The notes beneath the pieces are model-generated. The model saw nothing but the letters and a program-made list of their open reading frames with translations. It did not search any database and was not told where the DNA came from. Positions 52,090 through 60,800 of a stretch of DNA of 64,000 nt are shown here, piece by piece (positions within the stretch are counted from its first letter, which is position 1; each line of letters begins with the position of its first letter). Both the position numbers and the translations under genes were made by a program. Origin of the DNA: Mesotoga sp. BH458_6_3_2_1 (GTDB taxonomy: Bacteria; Thermotogota; Thermotogae; Petrotogales; Kosmotogaceae). The stretch is from the NCBI RefSeq assembly GCF_003664995.1, contig NZ_JFHL01000005.1, positions 124,001-188,000 of the forward strand. Direction: 5' to 3'.

Positions 52090-52224
52090 TTTGGCCTCCT
52101 GGCGCGTAAGCGCCAGCATCACTTCCCCGGGTGTTTCTCCGGGCATCACTTCCTGGGATGCTCTTCCCAGCATCACTTCTTGAATGTTCTTCTCCAGCCT
52201 CACTTCCCGACGAAGTCGCATTGC
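52090..52224. repeat. 27-base periodic hairpin-cassette array
   Basis: The linker CATCACTTC (last copy CCTCACTTC) recurs at 52117, 52144, 52171 and 52198, exactly 27 bases apart. Between linkers are short palindromes whose stems differ but stay self-complementary: CTGGCGC/GCGCCAG, CCCGG/CCGGG, CTGGGA/TCCCAG and GAC/GTC. Not a CRISPR: spacers are hairpins and repeats only about 10 bases. Confidence 0.85.
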
Positions 52225-52287
52225 TCCACGGTACTTGTGTATGCTAACAGAATGTAAATAATGGAGTCTGTCCCCGAAGGGAGGGTT
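52201..52287. repeat. 87-bp tandem duplication, copy 1
   Basis: Starts CACTTCCCGACGAAGTCGCA and ends GAAGGGAGGGTT. It contains the dispersed core ATGCTAACAGAATGTAAATA + ATGGAGTCTGTCCCC. Confidence 0.93.
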
Positions 52288-52370
52288 CACTTCCCGACGA
52301 AGTCGCATTGCTCCACGGTACTTGTGTATGCTAACAGAATGTAAATAATGGAGTCCCCGAAGGGAGGGTT
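52288..52370. repeat. 83-bp tandem duplication, copy 2
   Basis: Identical to copy 1 except for loss of four bases (GAGTCTGTCCCC becomes GAGTCCCC) at the end of the core. Confidence 0.93.
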
Positions 52371-52379
52371 TGAAGATCT

Positions 52380-52530
52380 TTCCCCGCGAAGCGGGCCTTG
52401 CGACCTGGCGTGATCTTCGGCAGCCTTGCGTCCCGGCACGATCTTTGCCGGCATTGCGTCTAATATCTTTTATGGGCATGCGTCTAATGTTTTATAGCAG
52501 CCTCACTTCCGCTTCGGATCTTTCGAAGGA
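52380..52530. repeat. Second hairpin-cassette series
   Basis: Cassettes with linkers CCTTGCGACC (52396), CCTTGCGTCC (52424), CATTGCGTCT (52452), CATGCGTCT (52477) and CCTCACTTCC (52501), 24-28 bases apart. Stems include CCCGC/GCGGG and CCGGCA/TGCCGG. Confidence 0.7.
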
Positions 52531-52611
52531 CGGGTCCATGGTCTTGGACGAAGGACCAAGGACGTTTCTTTACGGCGACCAACGTTTCTTATCCAAGCGG
52601 CTCTTTTTGCT

Positions 52612-52631
52612 CGACGCAGTCGGAACTGGCC
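52612..52631. repeat. 20-base direct repeat, copy 1
   Basis: CGACGCAGTCGGAACTGGCC, perfectly repeated at 52721-52740; the preceding TTTGC(T) context is also similar. Confidence 0.85.
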
Positions 52632-52720
52632 AGCGTCAGCAAACTGACTCCCCTCTCTCAATTCTCTCGTGAGCGCAGCGAACGTCTCTATACTCTCTTT
52701 CTCGATTGTCTTTGCTTGCC

Positions 52721-52740
52721 CGACGCAGTCGGAACTGGCC
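52721..52740. repeat. 20-base direct repeat, copy 2
   Basis: Second perfect copy of the 20-base sequence at 52612, 109 bases downstream. Confidence 0.85.
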
Positions 52741-52859
52741 TCGCCGAAGGCGAGAATGGCCACCGAAGGTTAATGGCCTGCTCCAGCAAATAAGTTTATC
52801 CGTTCTATTTCCTTCTACCCGGTTTCATTGACCCGCACTTTTCACCCGATCCTTTGTTT

Positions 52860-52970
52860 CCCCGCGAAGCGGGCATTTCGTCCCGGCATGTTCTTTGCCG
52901 GCGTTGCGTCTGATGTTTTATAAGGGAATCACTTCCTCGCGCCAGCGAGGCTCACTTCTACAAAGGTTGA
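52860..52970. repeat. Third hairpin-cassette series
   Basis: CCCGCGAAGCGGG + CATTTCGTCC, CCGGCA...TGCCGG + CGTTGCGTCT, then AATCACTTCC + TCGC/GCGA stem + CTCACTTC. Same components as the other two series. Confidence 0.65.
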
Positions 52971-52999
52971 CTGGTCTGAGAACTTCACAAAGATTTCAT

Positions 53000-53028
53000 T
53001 TGCACGGAAAACCGAAATAGTTTATACT
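53000..53028 (+). promoter_or_regulatory. Promoter of the ccdA-thioredoxin pair
   Basis: TTGCAC (53000-53005), 17 bases, TATACT (53023-53028); the SD GGGGAGGGG follows directly before the ATG at 53047, so the leader is very short. Confidence 0.6.
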
Positions 53029-53046
53029 ATACCGGGGAGGGGTAAT

Positions 53047-53781
53047 ATGAATGAATTGACTTCTGTGGCAACGGGAACTCTAGGTTTATCACCAATGATC
53101 AGTCCAATCGTAACGACCAGCGTCACTTATGGCAGCGCGTTTCTAGGGGGACTGCTTTCCTTCTTTTCTCCTTGTATACTTCCATTGATTCCGGTCTTCT
53201 TCGGAGTTCTGATGGGTGGCGCGAGCGATTCGAAGGCTCGTTTTATAAGGGGAGCGTTTTTCACACTGGGAATGTCGATTTTTTTCTTCATACTTGGAAT
53301 AGGAGCAACGGGGCTTGGGACGTTCATCAGACAGAACGTAGTCCTGATGAACATCATCTCTGGAAGTCTCTTCATTCTCTTCGCATTCCTCTATCTCTTT
53401 GAAATTGGAATCAAGGGAGTAAATCTGAACGTCTGGAAGTTAGGTGGTTCGGCGGTGAGCGGCTTTGTACTCGGGGCAGTACTCGGGCTCGTGTGGGTAC
53501 CCTGTGCCGGTCCTATACTCGGATCGATTCTCGTTCTGGCAGCCAATCAATCTGCAATTGCCGAGGGTGGTCTTATGTTGTTGGTGTATTCACTCGGCCT
53601 GAGCATACCTTTCCTAACGCTCAGTGGTCTTGTGGCAAAACTTACTTCGAAGATCTCGTTTGGCGGAGAAAGCAAATGGAGGAAAGTTGTAAAGGTGGCG
53701 GTCTTCGTTGTTCTACTTGCTGCGGGACTTCTAACTATGACAGGAAATCTAAACTTACTACAGTTCGCAACGGGAGGTTGA
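53047..53781 (+). CDS. ccdA: CcdA/DsbD-type membrane thiol-disulfide transporter
   Basis: 244 residues, six or seven transmembrane helices. LGGLLSFFSPCILPLIPVFFGVLMGG carries the conserved Pro-Cys (SPCILPLIP) of CcdA, and LGLVWVPCAGPILGSIL the second redox Cys (VPCAGP). It passes electrons from cytoplasmic thioredoxin across the inner membrane to extracytoplasmic thiol proteins. An N-terminal stretch of about 30 residues precedes the first helix. The next gene, four bases on, encodes a secreted thioredoxin-like protein, its probable partner. GGGGAGGGG is the SD. Confidence 0.92.
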   Translation: MNELTSVATGTLGLSPMISPIVTTSVTYGSAFLGGLLSFFSPCILPLIPVFFGVLMGGASDSKARFIRGAFFTLGMSIFFFILGIGATGLGTFIRQNVVLMNIISGSLFILFAFLYLFEIGIKGVNLNVWKLGGSAVSGFVLGAVLGLVWVPCAGPILGSILVLAANQSAIAEGGLMLLVYSLGLSIPFLTLSGLVAKLTSKISFGGESKWRKVVKVAVFVVLLAAGLLTMTGNLNLLQFATGG

Positions 53782-53785
53782 TTCA

Positions 53786-54460
53786 ATGAAAAAGATAATC
53801 TTTGTGCTAATGCTAGTGTTGCCCGCTATGGTTTTCTCTTATGCCGGAATGCTGGACGATTTCGATACCGCTATAAGACTCTCTCAGATCGAAGACAAAG
53901 AGGCCATAGTCATGTTCTCTGACACGAGCTGTGTCTACTGCGTCAAGTTCGTGAAGGAGACGCTTTCAGACGAAACTGTTCAAGATTTGCTGAGAGCGGG
54001 CTTTGTTTTTTCTCAAATTTACAAAAGCAATCCCGGAACGGCTTCTTACATGGTTGGAGAGGAATTGAAGGAAATGACATATAATGACCTTTACGCCTAC
54101 TTCCAGATTCGGGGAACGCCGACATTATGGTTCTTCACTACCGAAGGCGCTCTCCTGACCAATTTGCCGGGCTTTGTTCCCGCAAATGATTTCGTTCCAA
54201 TACTCCGCTTCATCGGAGAGAAGGCCTACGAGTCGACAACTTTCGACGTTTTCCGCGGCAAGACTTCAGATTACATGGGTAAGGCAAAGATAGTGCGGGT
54301 TAATGAAGAAGAGTATAACTACGTCCTTGAGAACGATCCCATCGCCCTCGAATATGAAGGTCAGGAAGTTGACATATATACTGTTTGGTTGACAAGAGAC
54401 GAGTCAACGGCCGAGGAACTTCTGGAAAAGGGAGTTTTCAGAGTTATTCTACTGAACTGA
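53786..54460 (+). CDS. Secreted thioredoxin-like protein
   Basis: 224 residues. Signal peptide KKIIFVLMLVLPAMVFS, then a thioredoxin fold with active site SDTSCVYCVKF (CxxC) and cis-Pro in IRGTPTLWFF. The layout is of the SoxW/thioredoxin_2 group. After residue 155 is a tail of about 65 residues without recognised motif. It likely reduces disulfides outside the membrane using electrons from CcdA. It starts four bases after ccdA with GGGAGG as SD; its end overlaps the convergent macro-domain gene by 17 bases. Confidence 0.9.
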   Translation: MKKIIFVLMLVLPAMVFSYAGMLDDFDTAIRLSQIEDKEAIVMFSDTSCVYCVKFVKETLSDETVQDLLRAGFVFSQIYKSNPGTASYMVGEELKEMTYNDLYAYFQIRGTPTLWFFTTEGALLTNLPGFVPANDFVPILRFIGEKAYESTTFDVFRGKTSDYMGKAKIVRVNEEEYNYVLENDPIALEYEGQEVDIYTVWLTRDESTAEELLEKGVFRVILLN

Positions 54461-55004
54461 AATAATCGAGCGCGATCGAAAGAAAATCATCGTAAGTCTT
54501 CTTGTCGAGCAGGCACATTTTGATTAGTTTCAGAGAAGTGGATGCATTTTCGGATAGATGATCGCGAACGGCTCTTAGAAATTGATTTGCGCAAATAGAT
54601 ACCGGAACCCCGAAAATCCCTGTAGAAATTGCCGGAGTGGCAAGCGTAACGGCTTCCATTTCGGCAGCTTTTTTTAGTACGTGCCCAAACGAGGAGTAGA
54701 GCTTCTCTTCGAGATTGAGTTCACCATATTGTGGGCCGAATACGTGGATTATCTTCTTTGCATGAAGAGAGCCGGCACCAGTAACGGCCACCTCACCAAT
54801 TTCAAGAGGACCGTTTTCGCGAACATAGGCGTCGCTCTCAAGCTGTATCTCTTTTCCACCAGCTCTTACAAGCGCTCCGGCTACGCCTCCCCCATGCCTC
54901 AAATAACCGTTCGCAGCATTGACAATGACGTCAACTTCCTGTTCAGTAATATCCGAAATCTCAAGCTGAACGACTCTTCCTTCTTCGAGAATGAAACTCT
55001 TCAT
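54444..55004 (-). CDS. Macro-domain (ADP-ribose-binding) protein
   Basis: 186 residues. VDVIVNAANGYLRHGGGVAGALVRAGG is the ADP-ribose-binding signature; GEVAVTGAGSLHAKKIIHVFGP and ATPAISTGIFGVPVSICA are the other two loops of the macro fold. Such proteins remove ADP-ribose from proteins or hydrolyse O-acetyl-ADP-ribose. The upstream ATG (55037) lies within rarA; GGAGG before ATG 55004, which overlaps the rarA stop in ATGA, sets the start. Coupled to rarA, so a link with DNA-damage handling is plausible. Confidence 0.92.
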   Translation of the reverse strand: MKSFILEEGRVVQLEISDITEQEVDVIVNAANGYLRHGGGVAGALVRAGGKEIQLESDAYVRENGPLEIGEVAVTGAGSLHAKKIIHVFGPQYGELNLEEKLYSSFGHVLKKAAEMEAVTLATPAISTGIFGVPVSICANQFLRAVRDHLSENASTSLKLIKMCLLDKKTYDDFLSIALDYFSSVE

Positions 55005-56299
55005 TTTTCCTCCGGGTAATTCTTCATGCCCTTCCATAACGATCTGAGTCTTTGGAGAACGAGTTTCTCTTTGCCGTTTTCTCCTGGAACATAGAAGACT
55101 TCCTCCTCTATTGATTCGGGCAGGTAGAACTCCCTCGAAAAGCCTCCAGAGCTGTGAGGATAGTTGTAGCCTTTGCTGTATCCCATCTCCTTCATCACTT
55201 TCGTTACGGCATTGCGCAATTTCAGCGGAACCTCCAGGTTGGGGGTCTTCTTCACGCTTTCCTGGGCCTTCGACATTGCGCTGTAAGTTCTGTTGCTCTT
55301 TGTAGCCACCGAGAGATATATGGCTGCCTCAGAAAGATTGAGCTTACACTCCGGCAAACCAACATTGTTCACTGCTTCAAAGGCAGCATTGGCAACGACC
55401 AGCGCCATCGGATCTGAGAGACCTATATCCTCAGAAGAAAAGATGACCATCCTCCTTGCTATGAATTTTGGGTCTTCTCCTCCCTCAAGCATTCTCAACA
55501 TGTAATAAAGTGCCGCGTCGGGATCACTACCTCTCATGCTCTTTATGAACGCAGAGATCAAGTCATAATGTTCCTCTCCCTTCTTCGTGTACCTTCCCGA
55601 AGGGAGTACAGAGAGTTCATTCATGACTTCCAAATCAAGCACAGAACTGTCTAGTGCCGCAGCGCTCTCTACGAGAGTATCTAGGAGGTTCAGTGCTATT
55701 CTGGCATCGCCTCCGCTACTCTGGGAAATCACTTCGATCACGTCTTCGTCGACCTTCACATTTGACTCTCTCAGTAGACTGTCCTTCTCCATTGCCTTTC
55801 TGAGAAGATTGGCAATATCCTCTCTCTTGAGATTCTTCAAAATTACAAGCCTGCAGCGCGAGAGAAGAGCGGGATTGACCTCGAAGCTGGGATTCTCCGT
55901 TGTAGCACCGATAAGTATTATTAGACCTTTCTCGGTCACCGGAAGGAATACATCCTGTTGACTTTTGTTCAGCCGATGAATTTCATCGACGAAAAGCACG
56001 AGTTGTTGGCCGACCCTCTTCAGTCTCTCTCCATGTTCAAAATGCTTCTTCAGATCGCCAGTTCCTTGAAGACTGGCACTGAAGAATTCAAAATGGTATC
56101 GGTTTCCAAGCTTCGATTTGATGATTTCGCCGATCGTCGTCTTTCCCGTTCCGGGAGGACCGTAGAGAATCATAGAAAACAGCTTGCCACTCTCAACTGC
56201 TCCGCGAATAATGCCCTTGTTTCCAGTTAAGTGCTCCTGGCCTACAACGTCATCGAACTCTCTCGGCCTAAGCCTCTCACTGAGAGGATACCAGTTCAT
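55001..56299 (-). CDS. rarA: Replication-associated recombination AAA+ ATPase RarA/MgsA
   Basis: About 432 residues, family length. [20 protein letters not shown] is the conserved start, followed by Walker [16 protein letters not shown], Walker [20 protein letters not shown], sensor 1 [21 protein letters not shown] and the C-terminal tetramerisation part with YPHSSGG and REFYLPES. RarA acts at stalled replication forks. A TTG (56326) lies further upstream, but the homology begins with ATG 56299, inside the preceding epimerase gene (overlap 23 bases). Its SD is poor, so translation probably depends on coupling. Confidence 0.93.
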   Translation of the reverse strand: MNWYPLSERLRPREFDDVVGQEHLTGNKGIIRGAVESGKLFSMILYGPPGTGKTTIGEIIKSKLGNRYHFEFFSASLQGTGDLKKHFEHGERLKRVGQQLVLFVDEIHRLNKSQQDVFLPVTEKGLIILIGATTENPSFEVNPALLSRCRLVILKNLKREDIANLLRKAMEKDSLLRESNVKVDEDVIEVISQSSGGDARIALNLLDTLVESAAALDSSVLDLEVMNELSVLPSGRYTKKGEEHYDLISAFIKSMRGSDPDAALYYMLRMLEGGEDPKFIARRMVIFSSEDIGLSDPMALVVANAAFEAVNNVGLPECKLNLSEAAIYLSVATKSNRTYSAMSKAQESVKKTPNLEVPLKLRNAVTKVMKEMGYSKGYNYPHSSGGFSREFYLPESIEEEVFYVPGENGKEKLVLQRLRSLWKGMKNYPEEK

Positions 56300-57221
56300 T
56301 TCTGAAATACTCAATTGTATCTTCAAGCCCCTTTTCCAGCTTCACAGAAGCCTCCCAGTTCAACAAGGATCTTGCTTTTTCTGCATTTAGGATCGATTTC
56401 TTCAGATCACCTGGCCGGGATTCTTTGTGAACCGCTTCTTTAGAATAACCTGTTAGATCCTTCATTTTCGCGAACAAATCATTTACCGACGTTCCTGTTC
56501 CAGTTCCAACATTCACGATTTCATTTTCGCATTTATCGAGCGCCAGAAGATTCGCCTTCGCAACGTCACTTACGAAGACGTAGTCTCTTACGCATTCACC
56601 GTCACCGAAGATAACAACCTCCTGACCGCGAAGCATTCTCTCCGAGAAGATTGCGACAACGCCTGCCTCTCCGTAAGGGTCCTGTCGAGGGCCGTAGACA
56701 TTGGCGTATCTCAGCACAGTATATTTCATCCCGATTTCGTTGGAGAAGAATCTAAGGTAGTTTTCAACTGAGAATTTTGCGATACCGTACGGAGAAAGTG
56801 GCTTGGGAAGCTCTTGCTCGTCCGTTGGAATCTTTTTGACGTCGTCGCCGTAGATCGCGCCACCCGTAGATGAAAAGATCACCTTCTTGATTCCGTATTT
56901 CGCCGCAATCTTTAGAAGCCTCAGCGTACCAATAATATTTATCATCGCATCTTCTTCGGGTTCTCTCACCGATTTGGAGACGCTTATCTGAGCTGCGAGA
57001 TGGAAGAGAGCTGTCGGCTTATGCAGCATGAAGACCCTTTCCATCATTTCGACATCAGTTACGTCCTGTTCATAGAAGAGCGCTCTGGGATCTAGATTTT
57101 CAATCTTCCCACTCGATAGATTGTCCACAACGATTGGTATCTTTCCAGCTGTAATCAAGTGGTCTACAACGTGTGATCCGATAAATCCTGCTCCTCCGGT
57201 AACCAGATAGTTTTCGGCCAT
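56277..57221 (-). CDS. galE: UDP-glucose 4-epimerase-like NAD-dependent epimerase
   Basis: 314 residues, short-chain dehydrogenase fold. NYLVTGGAGFIGSHVVDHL is the NAD-binding GxxGxxG; FSSTGGAIYG and SPYGIAKFSVENYLRFF supply the catalytic Ser/Thr and YxxxK. YGPRQDPYGEAGVVAIFSERMLRG is the sugar-nucleotide region of GalE/WbpP-type enzymes. Substrate may be UDP-Glc/UDP-Gal or the N-acetyl forms, for surface glycans. Length and the gap of nine bases after the glycosylase gene are normal. Confidence 0.88.
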   Translation of the reverse strand: MAENYLVTGGAGFIGSHVVDHLITAGKIPIVVDNLSSGKIENLDPRALFYEQDVTDVEMMERVFMLHKPTALFHLAAQISVSKSVREPEEDAMINIIGTLRLLKIAAKYGIKKVIFSSTGGAIYGDDVKKIPTDEQELPKPLSPYGIAKFSVENYLRFFSNEIGMKYTVLRYANVYGPRQDPYGEAGVVAIFSERMLRGQEVVIFGDGECVRDYVFVSDVAKANLLALDKCENEIVNVGTGTGTSVNDLFAKMKDLTGYSKEAVHKESRPGDLKKSILNAEKARSLLNWEASVKLEKGLEDTIEYFRNELVSSQ

Positions 57222-57230
57222 GCTTTCCTC

Positions 57231-57848
57231 CTATATATTGATTTCCTTTCCTGCAAGCAACTGATCGTACATCTTCCTGACTTTCTGAATGTCTTCCCAT
57301 GTTAAGCTCTTTGGTGAACCAGGCGCCCTTGAAGCATTCCTCAGGAGATAACTGGGATGGAACATTGCAAAGACCTTCACTCCTCCTATCCAGTCGAAGA
57401 GCTGCCCTCTTACTTTGGTGATTTGAATTTTGTCCTGTTCCACGAAATATGATAGTGCTGTTGAGCCCAACGCGACAATGACCTTGGGCTTAATTACTGC
57501 CAGCTGAGAGAGTAAATACGGCGAGCATGCCCTCTGCTCCTCGGCCGTCGGCACTCTGTTTTTTGGAGGCCTGCACTTCACAATATTGGTGATGAATATG
57601 TCTTGCCTAGAAAGCTTAACGGACTCGAGAATCTTAGTAAGTAATTCGCCGGCCCGTCCCACAAAAGGTTTGCCGGAAGCGTCTTCGTCGGCTCCCGGTC
57701 CTTCGCCAACAAACACCACAGGTGTTTCGATCGAGCCTTCTCCAGGGACCGTGTTGGTTCTGGAGGAGCTGAGCGGACAGAGATTGCAATCACTTATCTT
57801 AGAGTTGAGCTCCAGAAGAAGCTCCTTTCTCTTAACGTAGTCAGTCAA
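57231..57848 (-). CDS. Family 4 uracil-DNA glycosylase (Fe-S)
   Basis: 205 residues. The 4Fe-4S ligands are two Cys in DCNLCPLSSSR and two in VKCRPPKNRVPTAEEQRAC. FVGEGPGADEDASGKPFVGRAGELLTKIL is the uracil-binding motif A (GEGPGxxED), and VFAMFHPSYLLRN contains motif B with its His. It excises uracil from DNA to start base-excision repair and is typical of thermophiles and Thermotoga. The start is TTG 57848, well supported by GAGGTGA six bases upstream. Follows the Lpt fusion gene by 11 bases. Confidence 0.93.
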   Translation of the reverse strand: MTDYVKRKELLLELNSKISDCNLCPLSSSRTNTVPGEGSIETPVVFVGEGPGADEDASGKPFVGRAGELLTKILESVKLSRQDIFITNIVKCRPPKNRVPTAEEQRACSPYLLSQLAVIKPKVIVALGSTALSYFVEQDKIQITKVRGQLFDWIGGVKVFAMFHPSYLLRNASRAPGSPKSLTWEDIQKVRKMYDQLLAGKEINI

Positions 57849-57859
57849 CAGTTCTCACC

Positions 57860-60800
57860 TCAGAATCTGAATCTGAAGAACGGAGCGCCTTTATAAAGGC
57901 CTATCACGAAATATCTATCCTTCAGTTCCTTAATATAATACTTCAACGCTATAGTCTCAACAGTATCCTGGATCGTGTTGATTTCGCTTCCGAAGCCAAG
58001 TCTCAATACTACTTCCAGTGCCATACAGTGCAGATCGAAGTACATCGGCGAAATCTTCGAGATCGATTCATCCCACTGAGAAATATCTCCGGCATAAGTC
58101 CCAATCTCGATGAAACTTCTTCTTCCGCTCCCGTCTATTCCTGCAGATAACCTGTTCAGGACGCCGGGTGTATCTGACAGAGAACCCATTGGGAAGTAGA
58201 GTTCGTTTATGTGCATCGTGAAGTACAGACTCTCGCTCTTTCGAAGTTCCATTGAAAGCCCGAATTCTTCGAACTTGGCGGTTCTACCCCCGAGTATTGT
58301 TTTATCTCCGAGCTTCACGTTTGATATTCCAAATGAATAAGCGGTATCTCCTGTTTCAGATGCGGTAGAAGTCGCTATGAAGTAATCTCCAACTGAAAGC
58401 GTCGAAATCGCAAGCCTTGTGGACTCCCATGCCAAGAATTTCGCCTCGGTCTCTGATTTAGTGAAGTATTTCTCCGGGTACTTGTACTTCGAATCGAACC
58501 TAGAGAAATCCGTAGTGAAATCAAGCGAGGCCGTTCTCCAGGATACCTGACCTATTGTGAGATTATTCACCTCTATTTTCAGTCTATCGTAGATTTTCTT
58601 CGAGCCGGAGAGGTAAGGGTATCTGAACTTCACGCCAAGTTCCGCAAAGTCTTTTATCTTTATTGAGGAGCCGAAAACCAAATCCTTCAACATTCTCTCA
58701 TCTTCAGCGACATTGGGGGAGGCATCCAGGGTCCAGTCGAGAGTAAACTCAAGGCTGGTCTCTGTCGCCACTTCAAAGGTCAGTCTCTCCTTGCTCACAA
58801 AATCATCAAACATGTCACCGCTCTGCCAGTAGACCTTGCTCTCCGTACTGTGAGAGTAGATCTTTGAGTCGAAAGTGATTGAGTAGGATGTCTGCGAGGC
58901 TTCCGAAGTAACTGGCCTGAAAATCGTCTCGGTTTTCTGGCCGAACTTCATTCCCCAGAACTCCGCCTCTCCTTCTGTGTTCAGAAGTCCCTTGCCGAGC
59001 CAGTTCATCTCAGTGGGACTGGCCACCAGCTCTTCATAATCCAGCTCAAGAATGTAGTCTGCTTTCAGGATTTCCGTTTCAATACCTGTCAGAAGCTTTC
59101 CGGGATGATCGAGACGCCATTCTTTCTTTACGAAATCGTAGGTAAGAACGGGATTGTACTGTATTCCGATGTAGTACCAGTCAAAAGGTTTGAAGGTCAG
59201 TTCATTCTTTAGAGTCACGGGAATCTCGTTCTTAGTTAGTTTCCAGCCTTCATCTGAGTCGTAGAAGAAGGCAACTTCGTAGGCGGGTTCCAGAACCACA
59301 CCGACTGAAAGTGGTCCCCATTCTCCTTTATACAATTCGATATCTTTGTAGACACGCAGTTTCTTTCCCTCTATCTTGAAGGAGCCGTCGTACCTCGATT
59401 CAAAATAGAACTTCAATTCAATCGAGACAAATCCATCATAAAGAATGTCGAAGGGATCAATCCAGAACAACCTATCTTTATTCTTCTCGTGTTCAGAGTT
59501 GTAATCCAGCGCGTATCTGCTGTTGATCTTCAGTTTCTCGTCGTCGGAGGCATAACTCAAATAGTTGCGGCCTATACCTTTGTCATCGGCAGGCATAGTT
59601 ATGTTTAGCTCAGTCGTAGATGCGTCGAATGTACTCTTGACGTCTCCACCTATCTTCAGATTACCGGCAGCAAAAAGGTACTTGTTGACCTCGAGCACGA
59701 AGTCCTCCATATTTGAAGGATTGAAAAGCTCCGTGATAGTTGCGGCATTTGAAGCCAGAGTGAAGTTCAACGACTGAACCGACATGTCGGCGCCGAACAA
59801 GAAACCTTCCGTCTTGACGGCAGAGGCTTTAGTCCTCAACGAGTAGAGAATCTTCTTATCTATATATCTCTGGCCGAAGAGTCCATTGACCTTGAACTCC
59901 GATGTGCTCAGCTTGAAGAAGCCTGCATCGATACTATCATCAGATGGAACGGTAAGGTTTTGCAGGTTCACCATCCACAGGTTCTTGTCATCGTACCTGG
60001 CAAAGGCGCCAATTACATCGAGCTCCAGTTCCCAATCCTCGGGAGAGAGAAGCTGAACGTATGCAAGCTGCATCTCGGTAGCATTCATCGACTCCTTCAC
60101 TGCGAATGGATCAAGCTGTGTAACCTTGTTCTTCGCGATACTCTCCCCAAGGTTTATTCCGCTGAAGGGAGTCTGGAGCTCTTTCAGCGAAGGACCGGTC
60201 AGATATAGTGCGCCGCCCTGTATTCTTAGCCATTCAAAAGCAGGTTTAAGCAGCACATATGCGCCGTAGCTCGTCTCCTTCTGCTGTCCGAACTGCCCAA
60301 ACAACTCTATATCTCCCAAAGGAGTATAGAGAACGGACTTTGCGGTAAAGGCGTCTTCGGTTGACACCCAGTTTCTGTACCAAGTCCCCTGAAGCAGCAG
60401 CCAGTCGAGTTCGAGATACCTAACCGTGATCCTTGTCTCGGCATCGCCTATACCGCTCAGGTCTACGTCGAACGGTCTTCTATCGGGATCATCTAACGGG
60501 AAGTAATAGGCCGGCAGATAGAAAACGGGGACGTTACCAATATACATCAACATGTTCTGAACAGACATCCCCTTCCCAGGTATAACAACAGCCGATGAGA
60601 CTCTGAAACGGTAATGCGGATGTTCCTGGTCACAAGTCGTTATATACCCGTCGCTTATGTTAAGTGTCGGGGAGGCTTCCATTGTCGACTGAACATAGTC
60701 GCCGTAAACATAGAATGGAACCTTGGAGCCAGTCTTGCTCGTATCACCTCTAGCCGCGGGGACTTCAACTTCCGTTCGCGAAAAAACCTGTATACTTTCG

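Larger units (their letters stand above)
51475..53046. other. 1.6-kb gene-free region of short repeats and hairpins
   Basis: No supported gene in either strand. It holds the 14-base motif (51916-51943 and 52816-52850), a 27-base hairpin-cassette array (52090-52224), the 87/83-bp tandem pair (52201-52370), a second cassette series (52380-52530), a 20-base direct repeat (52612-52631 and 52721-52740), a third cassette series (52860-52970) and the ccdA promoter. Composition and structure are unlike any neighbouring gene. Confidence 0.75.

Noticed and set aside
52063-52479. 138-codon minus-strand frame with nine-residue repeats (QEVMLGRAS, QEVMPGETP)
   Set aside because: It exists only because the 27-base cassettes are a multiple of three and the tandem duplication keeps the frame open; there is no SD and the second copy's 4-base loss is not respected by any protein logic.
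52090-52530. Possible CRISPR array
   Set aside because: Linkers of about 10 bases and hairpin 'spacers', no cas genes in the window, repeats not of CRISPR length.
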